Shown here: piece by piece, positions 34,514 to 43,016 of the stretch
Numbering within the stretch: the first letter of the stretch is position 1
Layout of the letters: each line of letters begins with the position of its first letter
Assembly (NCBI RefSeq): GCF_014646095.1
Contig: NZ_BMMU01000031.1
Span: 1-64,000 of the forward strand
Direction: 5' to 3'
From: Streptomyces lacrimifluminis
Lineage (GTDB): Bacteria; Actinomycetota; Actinomycetes; Streptomycetales; Streptomycetaceae
Length of the DNA: 64,000 nt
Notes under the pieces: generated by a model
The model's database searches: none
What the model was told of the DNA's origin: nothing
Seen by the model: the letters and a program-made list of their open reading frames with translations, nothing else
Program-made: the position numbers and the translations under genes

Positions 34514-36463
34514 CTACGTCTCGTAGAGCCCTTCCACCTCCGCCGCGAAGTCCCGCATGATCTCGAACCGTCGCAGCTTCATCGACGGCGTCAGATGACC
34601 GGCCTCCTCCGTGAAGTCGACGGGGAGGATGGCGAAGCGGCGGATCGACTCCGGGCGGGAGACGAGCTTGTTGGCCTCCTCCACCGCCCGTTGGATGACC
34701 GCTCTCAAGTCGGCGTCGTCCAGGAGGAGTTCGACCGGCACCGGGTGCTTGTCCTGCATCTGGCGCCAATGGGTGAGGCCCGGGGGGTCGAGGGTGATCA
34801 GGGCCGAGATGTAGGGGCGGCCGTCGCCCACGATCATCGCCTGCGAGATCAGGGGGTGGGCCCGCAGCCAGTTCTCCATGGGTGCCGGGGCCACGCTCTT
34901 GCCGCCGGCCGTGATCAGGATCTCCTTCTTGCGGCCGGTGATCGTCAGATAGCCCTCTTCGTCGAGGGAGCCGATGTCACCGGTCGCCAGCCAGCCCTCC
35001 GGCGCCGCCGGGACGACACCGCCCGCGCCCGGGTCCCAGTAGCCGCGCAGGATCTGCTCGCCCGCCAGCAGCACCTCGCCGTCGGCGGCGATCCTCACCC
35101 GGGTGCCGGGGAGTGGCCAACCCACCGTGCCCACCCGGGGTTTGAGCGGAGGCGTGACCGTGGCCGCGCCCGTGGACTCGGTCAGGCCGTACCCCTCGTA
35201 GATCTCGATGCCCGCGCCGGCGAAGAACCCGGCCAGGGGACGGCCGAGCGGGGAGCCGCCGCAGATCATGTAACGGACCCTGCCGCCCATGGCGTTGCGG
35301 ATACGGCGGTAGACCAGGGGGTCGTAGAAGGCGCGCGCGGTGCGCAGCGCCCGGCTGGGGCCGCTGCCGACGCCGTGCCGCTGCTCCTCCACGGCCTCGC
35401 TGTAGCGGCGGGCCACGCCCACCGCCCGGTCGAAGGACGAGACCCGCTTGGCCGTCTCGGCCTTCGCTCGGGCCGTGTTGAAGACCTTTTCCAGCATGTA
35501 GGGGATGGCGAGCAGACAGGTGGGCTTGAAGGCCGCCAAGTCCCCCAGCAGGTCTTCCGACTTGAGGCTCGGCGCGTGGCCGAGCCGCACGCCCGCGCGG
35601 ATGCACGCGATGGCCACCATCCGGCCGAAGACGTGCGACATCGGCAGGAACAGCAGCACCGACGCCTCCTCCTTCGTCCGTTCCCGGAAGACGGGGTAGA
35701 GAAGTTCGATGGCGTTGTCGACCTCGGCGAAGAAGTTGCCGTGCGTGAGCGCGCAGCCCTTCGGTCGGCCGGTGGTGCCCGAGGTGTAGATGAGCGTGGC
35801 GAGGGTGTCGGGGCCCAACACCCCACGGCGTACGGCGACTTCCTGGTCCGGCACGTCCTTGCCGAGTTCCGCGAGCCGCTCGACGTGCCCCTTCTCGAAG
35901 ACCCACATGTGCTTGAGGTCGGGGATGCGGTCGCGTTCCGGGCCGAGGGCTGCGGCCTGCGCGAGGGTCTCCGCGGCGAGGGCCACGGCGCCGGAGTCCT
36001 GGAGGATCCAGCGGGTCTGGAAGGCGGAGGACGTGGGGTAGATGGGTACGGTCACCAGGCCCGCCGCCCACGCGGCGAAGTCCATGAGCGTCCACTCGTA
36101 TGCCGTCCGCGCCATGATGGCCAGCCGGTCGCCCGGCACCAGGCCCTCGGCTATCAGCCCTTTGGCCACCGCGAGGACCTGCTCGGCGAAGTCGGCCGCC
36201 GTGACGTCCTCCCAGATCCCGTCGGGAGTACGGCGGCTGAGGGCCGTCGCCTCGGGGTCCTCGTTCGCGTTGTCGAAGGGGATGTCCGCGAGGGATCCGT
36301 ATGTCACGGGCGCGACGAACGCCGGTACGGACACCTCCCGCACGGCCCCGTCCAGTCGCCGGATCTCGGGCTCGACCAGGAGCGGCTCGCCGTCGTAGCC
36401 GACGGCGGTCACGATCCGCTGGGAGGCCGGGGAGGACGGAGAGGACGGGAACGACGACGACAC
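34514..36463 (-). CDS. Long-chain fatty acid-CoA ligase (AMP-forming), 649 aa
   Basis: It activates fatty acids to acyl-CoA through an acyl-adenylate. The adenylation motifs are plain: TLIYTSGTTGRPKGCALTHG (ATP loop), YEGYGLTESTGAAT, GWLATGDIGSLDEEGYLTIT and GRKKEIL. The C-terminal lid is present. The size and the YPVFRERTKEEASVLLFLP region fit the FadD15-type actinobacterial ligases. The GTG at 36463 is supported by AGGAG six bases upstream. It is divergent from the MaoC-type hydratase, and a TetR-type operator lies between them, suggesting shared control by acyl-CoA. Confidence 0.93.
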   Translation of the reverse strand: MSSSFPSSPSSPASQRIVTAVGYDGEPLLVEPEIRRLDGAVREVSVPAFVAPVTYGSLADIPFDNANEDPEATALSRRTPDGIWEDVTAADFAEQVLAVAKGLIAEGLVPGDRLAIMARTAYEWTLMDFAAWAAGLVTVPIYPTSSAFQTRWILQDSGAVALAAETLAQAAALGPERDRIPDLKHMWVFEKGHVERLAELGKDVPDQEVAVRRGVLGPDTLATLIYTSGTTGRPKGCALTHGNFFAEVDNAIELLYPVFRERTKEEASVLLFLPMSHVFGRMVAIACIRAGVRLGHAPSLKSEDLLGDLAAFKPTCLLAIPYMLEKVFNTARAKAETAKRVSSFDRAVGVARRYSEAVEEQRHGVGSGPSRALRTARAFYDPLVYRRIRNAMGGRVRYMICGGSPLGRPLAGFFAGAGIEIYEGYGLTESTGAATVTPPLKPRVGTVGWPLPGTRVRIAADGEVLLAGEQILRGYWDPGAGGVVPAAPEGWLATGDIGSLDEEGYLTITGRKKEILITAGGKSVAPAPMENWLRAHPLISQAMIVGDGRPYISALITLDPPGLTHWRQMQDKHPVPVELLLDDADLRAVIQRAVEEANKLVSRPESIRRFAILPVDFTEEAGHLTPSMKLRRFEIMRDFAAEVEGLYET

Positions 36464-36870
36464 GAGCGGCTCCTGTGGCGTGCAGCGGCCTTCCGGTGGG
36501 CGTGCACCTCCGGTGGGTTCACCACAGATGTACGGATTCGGCGCCGCCGCTGTTCAGAAACCGGATCGTACGGCTCGCACGTGTGGGGGTCGTGCGGGTT
36601 CGGGGGTGGTGGAGCGGCGGGGGTGTGCAAGCTCAGCCGTCACACAGGTTACCGATGGGTCACCTTGCCCTGTCCTGAGTATTTTTCACGCCAGTACCGG
36701 CCATGGGCGCCTCCCTGCCCCTTCTTCACACATCCCACACCGGACGAGTCGTGTCCGTCAGGGGCGACTTGCGGCTTACCTCCGGTAACCTTACTTCAGA
36801 GTAAGTAAGCCGTCGAGCCGTTCGAACCCACCCGTAGAGACTCGTATCGAGCCGGGAGTCGCGTCGCCGT
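36464..36870. promoter_or_regulatory. 407-bp divergent region between acyl-CoA ligase and MaoC genes
   Basis: No gene was found. The region contains A/T-rich stretches (36675-36690) and the dyad described separately at 36790-36805. A ggttacc/ggtcacc pair sits near 36648-36665. It should hold the two divergent promoters. Confidence 0.5.
36790..36805. promoter_or_regulatory. TetR-type operator candidate
   Basis: CTTACT-tcag-AGTAAG is a perfect 6+4+6 inverted repeat, flanked by GTAAC on the left and TAAG on the right. TTACT-N-AGTAA dyads are typical of TetR regulators of fatty-acid genes. A TetR gene lies at 37832-38503, one gene away. Confidence 0.6.
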
Positions 36871-37746
36871 ATGCCTGCTCACCCCCTCGACCGGACACCT
36901 TCCCTCGCTCCCCTGCTCACCCGGGGCGCCCTCCTCTCCCCCTTCAAGAAAGCCGCCCTCAACAGGCCCCGCCCGGACGCCGGCCTCCCTAGCGCCCGCC
37001 TCGTCCTGCCCGACGTACGCATCGATCTCGCCCGCCTCGCCGCCTACGAGCGGGTCTGCGGCTTCCCCGTCGGCGACGACAGCCTCCCCCTCACCTATCC
37101 GCACGTCCTCGGCTTCCCCCTTGCCATGCTCCTGATGACCGACCGCAGCTTCCCGCTTCCGCTGCTCGGGCTGGTCCACACCTCGGTGGAGATCGTCCGC
37201 CGGCGCGCGCTCCCCGCCACCGGTTCCTACGAACTGTCCGTGTACGTCGACGAGTTGACGCCCCACCGGCGCGGTACCGAAGCCTCGGTGCGGACGGAGG
37301 TGCGGGAGGGCGGGGAACTGGTGTGGGAGTCGCGGAGCACCTATCTGGCCCGGCACCGGCGTGGGCAGCCCGCCACCGCTGCGCGGCCCGCCGACGGGGA
37401 ACGCGAGGCGCTGCCCCTGGTCGCCGAGTGGCGGCTCGGTGAGGACGTCGGCCGGCGGTACGCCGCCGCCTCCGGCGACCGCAATCCCATCCACCTGCAC
37501 GCTCTCACCGCCCGCCTCTTCGGCTTCCGGCGCGCGATCGCCCACGGCATGTGGACCGCCGCCCGCTGCCTCGCCGCCCACGGCACCCCCGAATCGGCCC
37601 TGGTCCGGACCGACTTCAGGGCGCCCGTGCTGCTGCCGGGCACGGTGGAGTACGGGGCGGACGGCTTCGGGAGCTTCGAACTGCGGGGCGGGGGACGCGT
37701 ACATCTGCGGGGCGAGGTACGAAGGGCTCCGCCGGTAGCGCGGTGA
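36871..37746 (+). CDS. MaoC-like hot-dog acyl dehydratase/hydratase, 291 aa
   Basis: A tandem hot-dog protein: the N-terminal half resembles a degenerate hot-dog (ARLAAYERVCGFPVGDDSLP), and the C-terminal half carries the hydratase motif YAAASGDRNPIHLH, with D203 and H208 as the expected catalytic pair, then GFRRAIAHGMW. MaoC enzymes hydrate 2-enoyl-CoA or dehydrate 3-hydroxyacyl-CoA. The position next to a fatty acyl-CoA ligase and a TetR gene supports a role in fatty-acid metabolism. Confidence 0.88.
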   Translation: MPAHPLDRTPSLAPLLTRGALLSPFKKAALNRPRPDAGLPSARLVLPDVRIDLARLAAYERVCGFPVGDDSLPLTYPHVLGFPLAMLLMTDRSFPLPLLGLVHTSVEIVRRRALPATGSYELSVYVDELTPHRRGTEASVRTEVREGGELVWESRSTYLARHRRGQPATAARPADGEREALPLVAEWRLGEDVGRRYAAASGDRNPIHLHALTARLFGFRRAIAHGMWTAARCLAAHGTPESALVRTDFRAPVLLPGTVEYGADGFGSFELRGGGRVHLRGEVRRAPPVAR

Positions 37747-37763
37747 AGGGCTGCCGGTTGTCG

Positions 37764-37836
37764 ATTCGCTGCGGCGCCGTCGTGGCTGGTCGCGCAGTTC
37801 CCCGCGCCCCTGAGAGGGGCCGGCGGCCCTCTCAGG
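37764..37836. repeat. Streptomyces dispersed intergenic repeat, copy 2, with terminator hairpin
   Basis: GTGGCTGGTCGCGCAGTTCC followed by CCGCGCCCCTG (37782-37812) is a sequence that I recall being scattered widely between Streptomyces genes. It overlaps a perfect hairpin, CCTGAGAGGG (37809-37818) with CCCTCTCAGG (37827-37836). It lies between the convergent MaoC and TetR genes, and the TetR stop codon is inside the hairpin. Confidence 0.7.
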
Positions 37837-38503
37837 TTTCCTTGTCGGCGGCGCCCGGGGGCTCCGCCGGGGGTGACCAGGGGTTTCCCTCCATCAGGTT
37901 GTCCAGGCCCGCCCAGGCGAAGTTCATCAGGGTCGTCGCCGCCTGTCTCGCGGTGACGCCCGGGGTGGCGTTGGCCCAGGCTGCGAGGGACTCGGCGGCG
38001 CCGACGAGGGCCACGGCGAGGCCGGCGACCTCCCGCTCCGGCAGCGAGGGGTTCCGGTGGGCCTCACGGGCGGCGACCACGATCAACTGGGTGACGAACG
38101 CGACGAGTTCCTCGCGCATCACGGCGACCTCGGTCGCGAACGGCTCGCCGTGCGTACGGGCCTGGAGGTGCAGCACCGACCAGCCGTCCGGGTTCTGGGC
38201 GGTGTGCGTGAAGAACGCGCGCAGGCCGTCCCAGAGCTGGCGGTCGGCGGGCAGAGCCGGTTCGACGCCGGCGCGGACCGCTTCGGTGAGCGTCCTGGCC
38301 TCGCGCCGGATGCAGGCGGTGAAGAGGTCTTCCTTCGAGTTCAGGTACAGATAGACCAGCGGCTTGGAGACACCGGCGAGTTCGGCGATCTCGTCCATCG
38401 ACGCGGCCATGTAGCCGCGCTGGCCGAAGGTCCGTACGGCGGCGTCCAGCATCTGCTGCTCACGGACGGCACGCGGCATCCGTTTGTTCTTCACAGCGCC
38501 CAT
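37832..38503 (-). CDS. TetR-family transcriptional regulator, 223 aa
   Basis: The helix-turn-helix lies at residues ~30-60 (MAASMDEIAELAGVSKPLVY followed by LYLNSKEDLF). The C-terminal ligand domain is typical of fatty-acid or drug-responsive TetR proteins. It likely represses the nearby MaoC and acyl-CoA ligase genes through the dyad at 36790-36805; that link is inference from position and site type. The last codons overlap a terminator hairpin. Confidence 0.92.
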   Translation of the reverse strand: MGAVKNKRMPRAVREQQMLDAAVRTFGQRGYMAASMDEIAELAGVSKPLVYLYLNSKEDLFTACIRREARTLTEAVRAGVEPALPADRQLWDGLRAFFTHTAQNPDGWSVLHLQARTHGEPFATEVAVMREELVAFVTQLIVVAAREAHRNPSLPEREVAGLAVALVGAAESLAAWANATPGVTARQAATTLMNFAWAGLDNLMEGNPWSPPAEPPGAADKET

Positions 38504-38530
38504 GGGGGCAAGGGTAGTTGGGCTTTCGCG

Positions 38531-38839
38531 TCAGGAGGGCTGACCCTGGGCCCGGGCGCGGGCCGCCTCGTCGACGGCCTCGTCCTCCTGGCTGCGGTTG
38601 GCGTCCAGGTTGGCCTTGACGCGGTCCACCTTCTCGACGATCTGGATCGACGCCCGGTCCCGCTCCTTGCGGAGCGCCACGAAGCTGATCGGGGCGGAGA
38701 TCACGAGGGAGAGCAGGATGATCCACATGCCGTTGGAGCTGCCCAGGCCACGCGGGGCGATACCGGAGTACACGAGGCCCCATACGGCCAGCAGGCAGGC
38801 CACCAGGATGCCGAGGCGCATCAGCGTGTAGCGGAGCAT
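38531..38839 (-). CDS. DUF4229 membrane protein, 102 aa
   Basis: Two membrane helices near the N-terminus (LMRLGILVACLLAVWGLVYS, WIILLSLVISAPISFVAL) are followed by a charged coiled-coil-like tail (RKERDRASIQIVEKVDRVKA). This size and shape match the DUF4229 family, whose members often lie near menaquinone genes in actinobacteria. GGAAGAG precedes the ATG. Function is unknown. Confidence 0.85.
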   Translation of the reverse strand: MLRYTLMRLGILVACLLAVWGLVYSGIAPRGLGSSNGMWIILLSLVISAPISFVALRKERDRASIQIVEKVDRVKANLDANRSQEDEAVDEAARARAQGQPS

Positions 38840-38924
38840 GTCAATCCACTCTTCCGGTTCCAGACGGGGGCACCGTCCAGTGAAGCACGGCGGGGTCCCG
38901 ATCTTGCAGGTGGGTGCGGGGGGC

Positions 38925-39449
38925 TCACGTCAGGGGCAGCAGCATGACGATGTCGTCGCGGTCGTCGCCGGGTGCGACCCGTATCGCGCCGGGTATGCGG
39001 CCGACCTCCTTGTAGCCGCAGGAGCCGTAGAAACGCTCCAGGCCGTGGCCGCCGCGGCAGGTGAGGCGGATCGCCTCCGTGCCCTCGAAGGTGCGGGCCG
39101 CGTCGGCCGCCGCCGCCAGCAGATCGCGGCCGTAGCCCCTCCCCTGATGGCGGGGGTGCACCATCACCGTGTACAGCCACACCCAGTGGGTCATCAGACG
39201 GTGGGTGTTGAAGGCGAGGAAGGCGGTGGCGGCGACCCGTCCGCCCTCGTCGTGCGCGACCAGGAGCCGGGTCCGCCCGCCCGCCATCCCCGCGAAGTGC
39301 TTCACCAGCTCGGGCCGGATCGTCTCCCGGTCCACGGGTGCGACGAAACCGACGGCACCGCCCGCGTTGGACACGTCCGTCCACAGGTCGAGCAGCCCGT
39401 CGCGGAGGTCGGGGGTCACGGCGGGATCGAGGGTGAAGGTAAGCGTCAC
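38925..39449 (-). CDS. GNAT-family N-acetyltransferase, 174 aa
   Basis: The acetyl-CoA-binding motif is VHPRHQGRGYGRDLLAAA, preceded by the VWLYTVMV strand and followed by GHGLERFYGSCGYKEVGRI. The substrate is unknown. The start is a GTG with TATTCT six bases upstream, which may be a -10 element of a leaderless transcript. It lies 59 bases downstream of mqnE. Confidence 0.88.
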   Translation of the reverse strand: MTLTFTLDPAVTPDLRDGLLDLWTDVSNAGGAVGFVAPVDRETIRPELVKHFAGMAGGRTRLLVAHDEGGRVAATAFLAFNTHRLMTHWVWLYTVMVHPRHQGRGYGRDLLAAAADAARTFEGTEAIRLTCRGGHGLERFYGSCGYKEVGRIPGAIRVAPGDDRDDIVMLLPLT

Positions 39450-39507
39450 AGCCGTAGAATACCCATTACCTCACCGACGCCCCGTACCGGCGTTCGAAGT
39501 CGTACCC

Positions 39508-40677
39508 TCACACCCGCATCGGCTGCGGCGAATCCCGGCGTGCCGGGTCCGGGCCGTCGTACTCGCGGATGATCTCGTACCGCGTGTTGCGCTCCACCGG
39601 GCGGAAGCCTGCGTCCCGGATCAGGTCGAGCAGGTCCTCGCGGGTGAGCTTGCTGGGGGTGCCGTAGTTGTCGGCGTCGTGGGTGATCTTGTACTCGACG
39701 ACCGAGCCGTCCATGTCGTCGGCGCCGTGCTGAAGGGCGAGCTGGGCCGTCTGGACGCCGTGCATGACCCAGAAGACCTTGACGTGCGGGACGTTGTCGA
39801 AGAGCAGCCGGGAGACCGCGAAGGTCTTCAGGGCCTCGGCGCCGGTCGCCATCTGGGTGCGTGCCTGGAGGCGGTTCCTGACCTTGCCGTCCTTCATGTC
39901 CACGAAGTCGTGCTGGTAGCGCAGCGGGATGAAGACCTGGAAGCCGCCGGTCTCGTCCTGGAGTTCGCGCAGGCGCAGGACGTGGTCGACGCGGTGCCGG
40001 GGCTCCTCGATGTGGCCGTACAGCATCGTGCTCGGGGTCTTGAGACCCTTCTCGTGCGCGAGGCGGTGGATGCGCGACCAGTCCTCCCAGTGCGTCCGGT
40101 GGTCCACGATGTGCTGGCGGACCTCCCAGTCGAAGATCTCGGCGCCGCCGCCGGTCAGCGACTCCAGGCCCGCGTCGATCAGCTCGTCGAGGATCTCGGA
40201 CGCCGACAGGCCGCTGATCGTCTCGAAGTGGTGGATCTCCGTCGCCGTGAACGCCTTGAGGGAGACGCTCGGGAGGGCCGCCTTCAACTCCCGCAGGGAG
40301 CGCGGGTAGTACCGCCACGGGAGGCTCGGGTGCAGTCCGTTGACGATGTGCAGCTCGGTGAGGTTCTCGCCCTCCATCGTCTTGGCGAGCTTGACCGCCT
40401 CCTCGATGCGCATCGTGTACGCGTCCTTCTCGCCCGGCTTGCGCTGGAACGAGCAGTAGGCGCAGGAGGCGGTGCACACGTTGGTCATGTTGAGGTGCCG
40501 GTTGACGTTGAAGTGCACGACGTCACCGTTCTTACGGGTCCGCACCTCGTGCGCCAGCCCGCCCAGCCAGGCCAGGTCGTCCGACTCGTAGAGCGCGACG
40601 CCGTCCTCGCGGGTCAGCCGCTCACCGGCCCTGACCTTCTCCTCCAGCTCGCGCTTGAGCCCGACGTCCATGCTCAT
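39508..40677 (-). CDS. mqnE: Aminodeoxyfutalosine synthase MqnE (radical SAM)
   Basis: MqnE joins the product of MqnA to adenosine in a radical reaction, giving 6-amino-6-deoxyfutalosine. The radical SAM cluster motif is C68-x3-C72-x2-C75 (NVCTASCAYCSF), preceded by VHFNVNRHLNMT. ELHIVNGLHPSLPW and GGGAEIFD are characteristic of MqnE/MqnC. The length (389 aa) is normal. It is grouped with the Lrp, UbiX, MqnP and UbiD genes on the same strand. Confidence 0.95.
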   Translation of the reverse strand: MSMDVGLKRELEEKVRAGERLTREDGVALYESDDLAWLGGLAHEVRTRKNGDVVHFNVNRHLNMTNVCTASCAYCSFQRKPGEKDAYTMRIEEAVKLAKTMEGENLTELHIVNGLHPSLPWRYYPRSLRELKAALPSVSLKAFTATEIHHFETISGLSASEILDELIDAGLESLTGGGAEIFDWEVRQHIVDHRTHWEDWSRIHRLAHEKGLKTPSTMLYGHIEEPRHRVDHVLRLRELQDETGGFQVFIPLRYQHDFVDMKDGKVRNRLQARTQMATGAEALKTFAVSRLLFDNVPHVKVFWVMHGVQTAQLALQHGADDMDGSVVEYKITHDADNYGTPSKLTREDLLDLIRDAGFRPVERNTRYEIIREYDGPDPARRDSPQPMRV

Positions 40678-40752
40678 CCCTCGCTCATCCCTGTCCCCGG
40701 ACAGACCTCGTGCAGACCTCGTACAGACCCCGTCAACCGTACGCCCACCCCC

Positions 40753-41208
40753 CTACTGCTCTTCCGGCAGCTCACCGACCCTGTTCTCCCACTTCGTGGA
40801 GAGCACGATGGTCGTACGGGTCCTGGAGACGCCCTGGGTCCCGCTGAGCCGCCGGATGGTCTTCTCCAGCCCGTCGACGTCGCTCGCCCGCACCTTGAGC
40901 ATGAACGAGTCGTCGCCCGCGATGAACCAGCAGTCCTCGATCTCGCCGAGGTCCCTCAGCCGGCTCGCCACGTCCTCGTGGTCGGCCGCGTCGGAGAGCG
41001 AGATGCCGATGAGCGCGATGACGCCGAGCCCGAGCGAGGCGGAGTCGACGGTGGCGCGGTACCCGGTGATGACACCGGCCGCCTCCAGCCGGTTGATGCG
41101 GTCGGTGACGCTGGGTCCCGACAGACCGACGAGGCGCCCCAGCTCGGCGTAGGAGGCCCTGCCGTTCTCCCTCAGGGCCTGGATGAGCTGCCTGTCCACG
41201 GCGTCCAT
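40753..41208 (-). CDS. Lrp/AsnC-family transcriptional regulator, 151 aa
   Basis: The N-terminal helix-turn-helix (MDAVDRQLIQALRENGRASY, then AELGRLVGLSGPSVTDRINR) and the C-terminal RAM ligand-binding domain (GVIALIGISLSD to WFIAGDDSFMLKVRASDV) are complete. These proteins bind DNA as multimers and respond to amino acids. Imperfect 18-bp direct repeats lie 84-137 bases upstream of the start and may be its own binding array. It sits inside the menaquinone cluster, so regulation of those genes is possible. Confidence 0.93.
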   Translation of the reverse strand: MDAVDRQLIQALRENGRASYAELGRLVGLSGPSVTDRINRLEAAGVITGYRATVDSASLGLGVIALIGISLSDAADHEDVASRLRDLGEIEDCWFIAGDDSFMLKVRASDVDGLEKTIRRLSGTQGVSRTRTTIVLSTKWENRVGELPEEQ

Positions 41209-41291
41209 GCGATCGAGCCTTCCGATGAAGAATCCTGAAAATTACCGAAGGTGCAGATTGCTGCGGGTACTTGGGTACTGAGGTCCTGAAA

Positions 41292-41345
41292 GTGATGTGC
41301 GGTGGTGAAGTGACGAGCGGTGGTGAAGTGATGAGCGGTACTGCC
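41292..41345. repeat. Three imperfect 18-bp direct repeats upstream of the Lrp gene
   Basis: The units begin at 41292, 41310 and 41328 (gtgacgagcggtggtgaa and variants); the first two differ at only two positions. The spacing is near two helical turns. They lie in the 159-bp gap between the UbiX and Lrp genes. Confidence 0.8.
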
Positions 41346-41367
41346 AGTTGCTGATACGTACGCCGGC

Positions 41368-42066
41368 TCAGTCGTTATCAGTGAGGGACGCACGCGACCC
41401 CCCGGCCCCGCCGCCGAGTTCACCCTTCCAACGCCGGTACAGCCCGTGCGGGACACCCGCCGCGTCGAGCACGCGCCCGGCGACGAAGTCCACGAGGTCC
41501 TGGATGTGGGTGGCACCGGCGTAGAAGGCGGGCGAGGCCGGTACGACGCTCGCGCCGGCGTCGTCCAGGGTCACCAGGTGACGGAGGGTCTGCCCGTTCA
41601 ACGGGGACTCCCGTACGGCGACGACGAGTGCGCGCCGTTCCTTGAGGGTGACACTGGCAGCCCGCTGCAGCAGGTCCTTCGACAGCCCGAGCGCGACCCC
41701 GGCCACGCAGGCTGTGGAGGCCGGCACGATCAGCATCCCCTTGGTGACGTACGACCCGGAGGACGGCCCGGCCGCCAGGTCCCCGGCACTCCAGTGCCGT
41801 ACGCCGCTGATGTCCACGTCGAAGGTGTCGGGCTTGCCGTCGGCGCCCCTGCTCAGCCATTCCCGCAGGTCGTCCTGCCAGTGGGCGTCCCGGAAGGAGA
41901 TCCCGGTCTCGTCGAGCAGCGTGAGCCGGGAGGCCCGGCTGACGACCAGATCGACGGCTTCCCCCGCCGCCAGCAGCGCGCGCAGCACAGCAGCCGCATA
42001 CGGCGTCCCTGAGGCTCCGGACACCCCCACGATCCAAGGCGTGCGCTGCGTTTCTCCTGCGTTCAC
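41368..42066 (-). CDS. ubiX: UbiX-type flavin prenyltransferase (menaquinone pathway)
   Basis: It makes prenylated FMN, the cofactor of UbiD-type decarboxylases. The 232-aa protein opens WIVGVSGASGTPYAAAVLRA (FMN loop) and contains GMLIVPASTACVAGVALGLS and RRALVVAVRESPLNGQTLRH, all typical of UbiX/MqnM. It is two genes downstream of the UbiD-type decarboxylase it should serve. Translation probably starts at ATG 42066. Confidence 0.93.
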   Translation of the reverse strand: MNAGETQRTPWIVGVSGASGTPYAAAVLRALLAAGEAVDLVVSRASRLTLLDETGISFRDAHWQDDLREWLSRGADGKPDTFDVDISGVRHWSAGDLAAGPSSGSYVTKGMLIVPASTACVAGVALGLSKDLLQRAASVTLKERRALVVAVRESPLNGQTLRHLVTLDDAGASVVPASPAFYAGATHIQDLVDFVAGRVLDAAGVPHGLYRRWKGELGGGAGGSRASLTDND

Positions 42067-42101
42067 ACCCTGAGCCTACCGGCGGTCACCCCCAACGGAT
42101 G

Positions 42102-43016
42102 TCAGACCGTGAGCCCACGGACGACCAGATCGAGCAGCGCACACCCGAAAAGAGCGATGCCGATGAACCCGTTGACGCTGAAGAACGCCCTGTTGAGTCG
42201 CGAGAGATCATGCGGCCGGACAATTCTGTGCTCGTACACGAACGCGCCCGCCACGATCAGCAGTCCCAGCCAGAAGAACGCGCCCGCGTCCGTGACCAGC
42301 GCGTACCAGACGAACAGGCCCGTCGTCAGCGCGTGGCAGACCCGCGCGCTCCACACCGCCGCCGGGATGCCGAAGCGGGCGGGCACGGACAGCACGCCGG
42401 TCTCGCGGTCCGTCTCGACGTCCTGGCAGGCGTAGATCAGGTCGAAGCCGCCGATCCAGATGCCGACCGCCAGCCCCAGGATCACCGCGTCCCAGGACCA
42501 CTCCCCCGTGATCGCCAGCCAGCCGCCGACCGGGCCCATGGCCTGGGCGAGGCCCAGGATGGCCTGGGGGAAGTTCGTGAACCGCTTGCCGTACGGGTAC
42601 ACCACCATCGGGATCACCGCGACGGGGGCGAGGGCCAGGCACAGGGGGTTCAGCAGGGCCGCCGAGCCGAGGAAGACGACGAGGGCGATCAGGGCGCCGG
42701 TCCAGGCGTGCTTCACGGACATCGCGCCCGTGACCAGTTCACGGTGGGCCGTGCGCGGGTTACGGGCGTCGATCTCGCGGTCGATGATCCGGTTGACCGC
42801 CATCGCGAAGGTGCGCAGGCCGACCATGCAGACGGTGACCAGGAGGAGTCGGACCCAGTGGATGTTCCGGTCCGTCTGGAACATCGCCGTCAGCGCCGCG
42901 ATGTAGGCGAAGGGCAGCGCGAAGATCGAGTGTTCGATCATCACCAGGCGCAGGAATGCCTTCGTACGGCCCGGCTGGGGCAGTGCGGCGGATGCGTCTG
43001 CGGATGCGGAACTCAC
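42102..43016 (-). CDS. mqnP: UbiA-family prenyltransferase MqnP
   Basis: This polytopic membrane enzyme attaches the polyprenyl chain to the dihydroxynaphthoate precursor. The two aspartate-rich motifs are AVNRIIDREIDARNPRTA and DLIYACQDVETDRETG, in a chain of about eight to nine membrane helices (304 aa). GTG 43016 overlaps the UbiD-type stop (GTGA) and has GGAAGGAA upstream, which fixes the start and shows coupling. Confidence 0.93.
   Translation of the reverse strand: MSSASADASAALPQPGRTKAFLRLVMIEHSIFALPFAYIAALTAMFQTDRNIHWVRLLLVTVCMVGLRTFAMAVNRIIDREIDARNPRTAHRELVTGAMSVKHAWTGALIALVVFLGSAALLNPLCLALAPVAVIPMVVYPYGKRFTNFPQAILGLAQAMGPVGGWLAITGEWSWDAVILGLAVGIWIGGFDLIYACQDVETDRETGVLSVPARFGIPAAVWSARVCHALTTGLFVWYALVTDAGAFFWLGLLIVAGAFVYEHRIVRPHDLSRLNRAFFSVNGFIGIALFGCALLDLVVRGLTV

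Noticed and set aside
36810-36860. tRNA-like T-loop sequence (gttcgaaccc)
   Set aside because: No matching acceptor, D or anticodon stems can be assembled around it.
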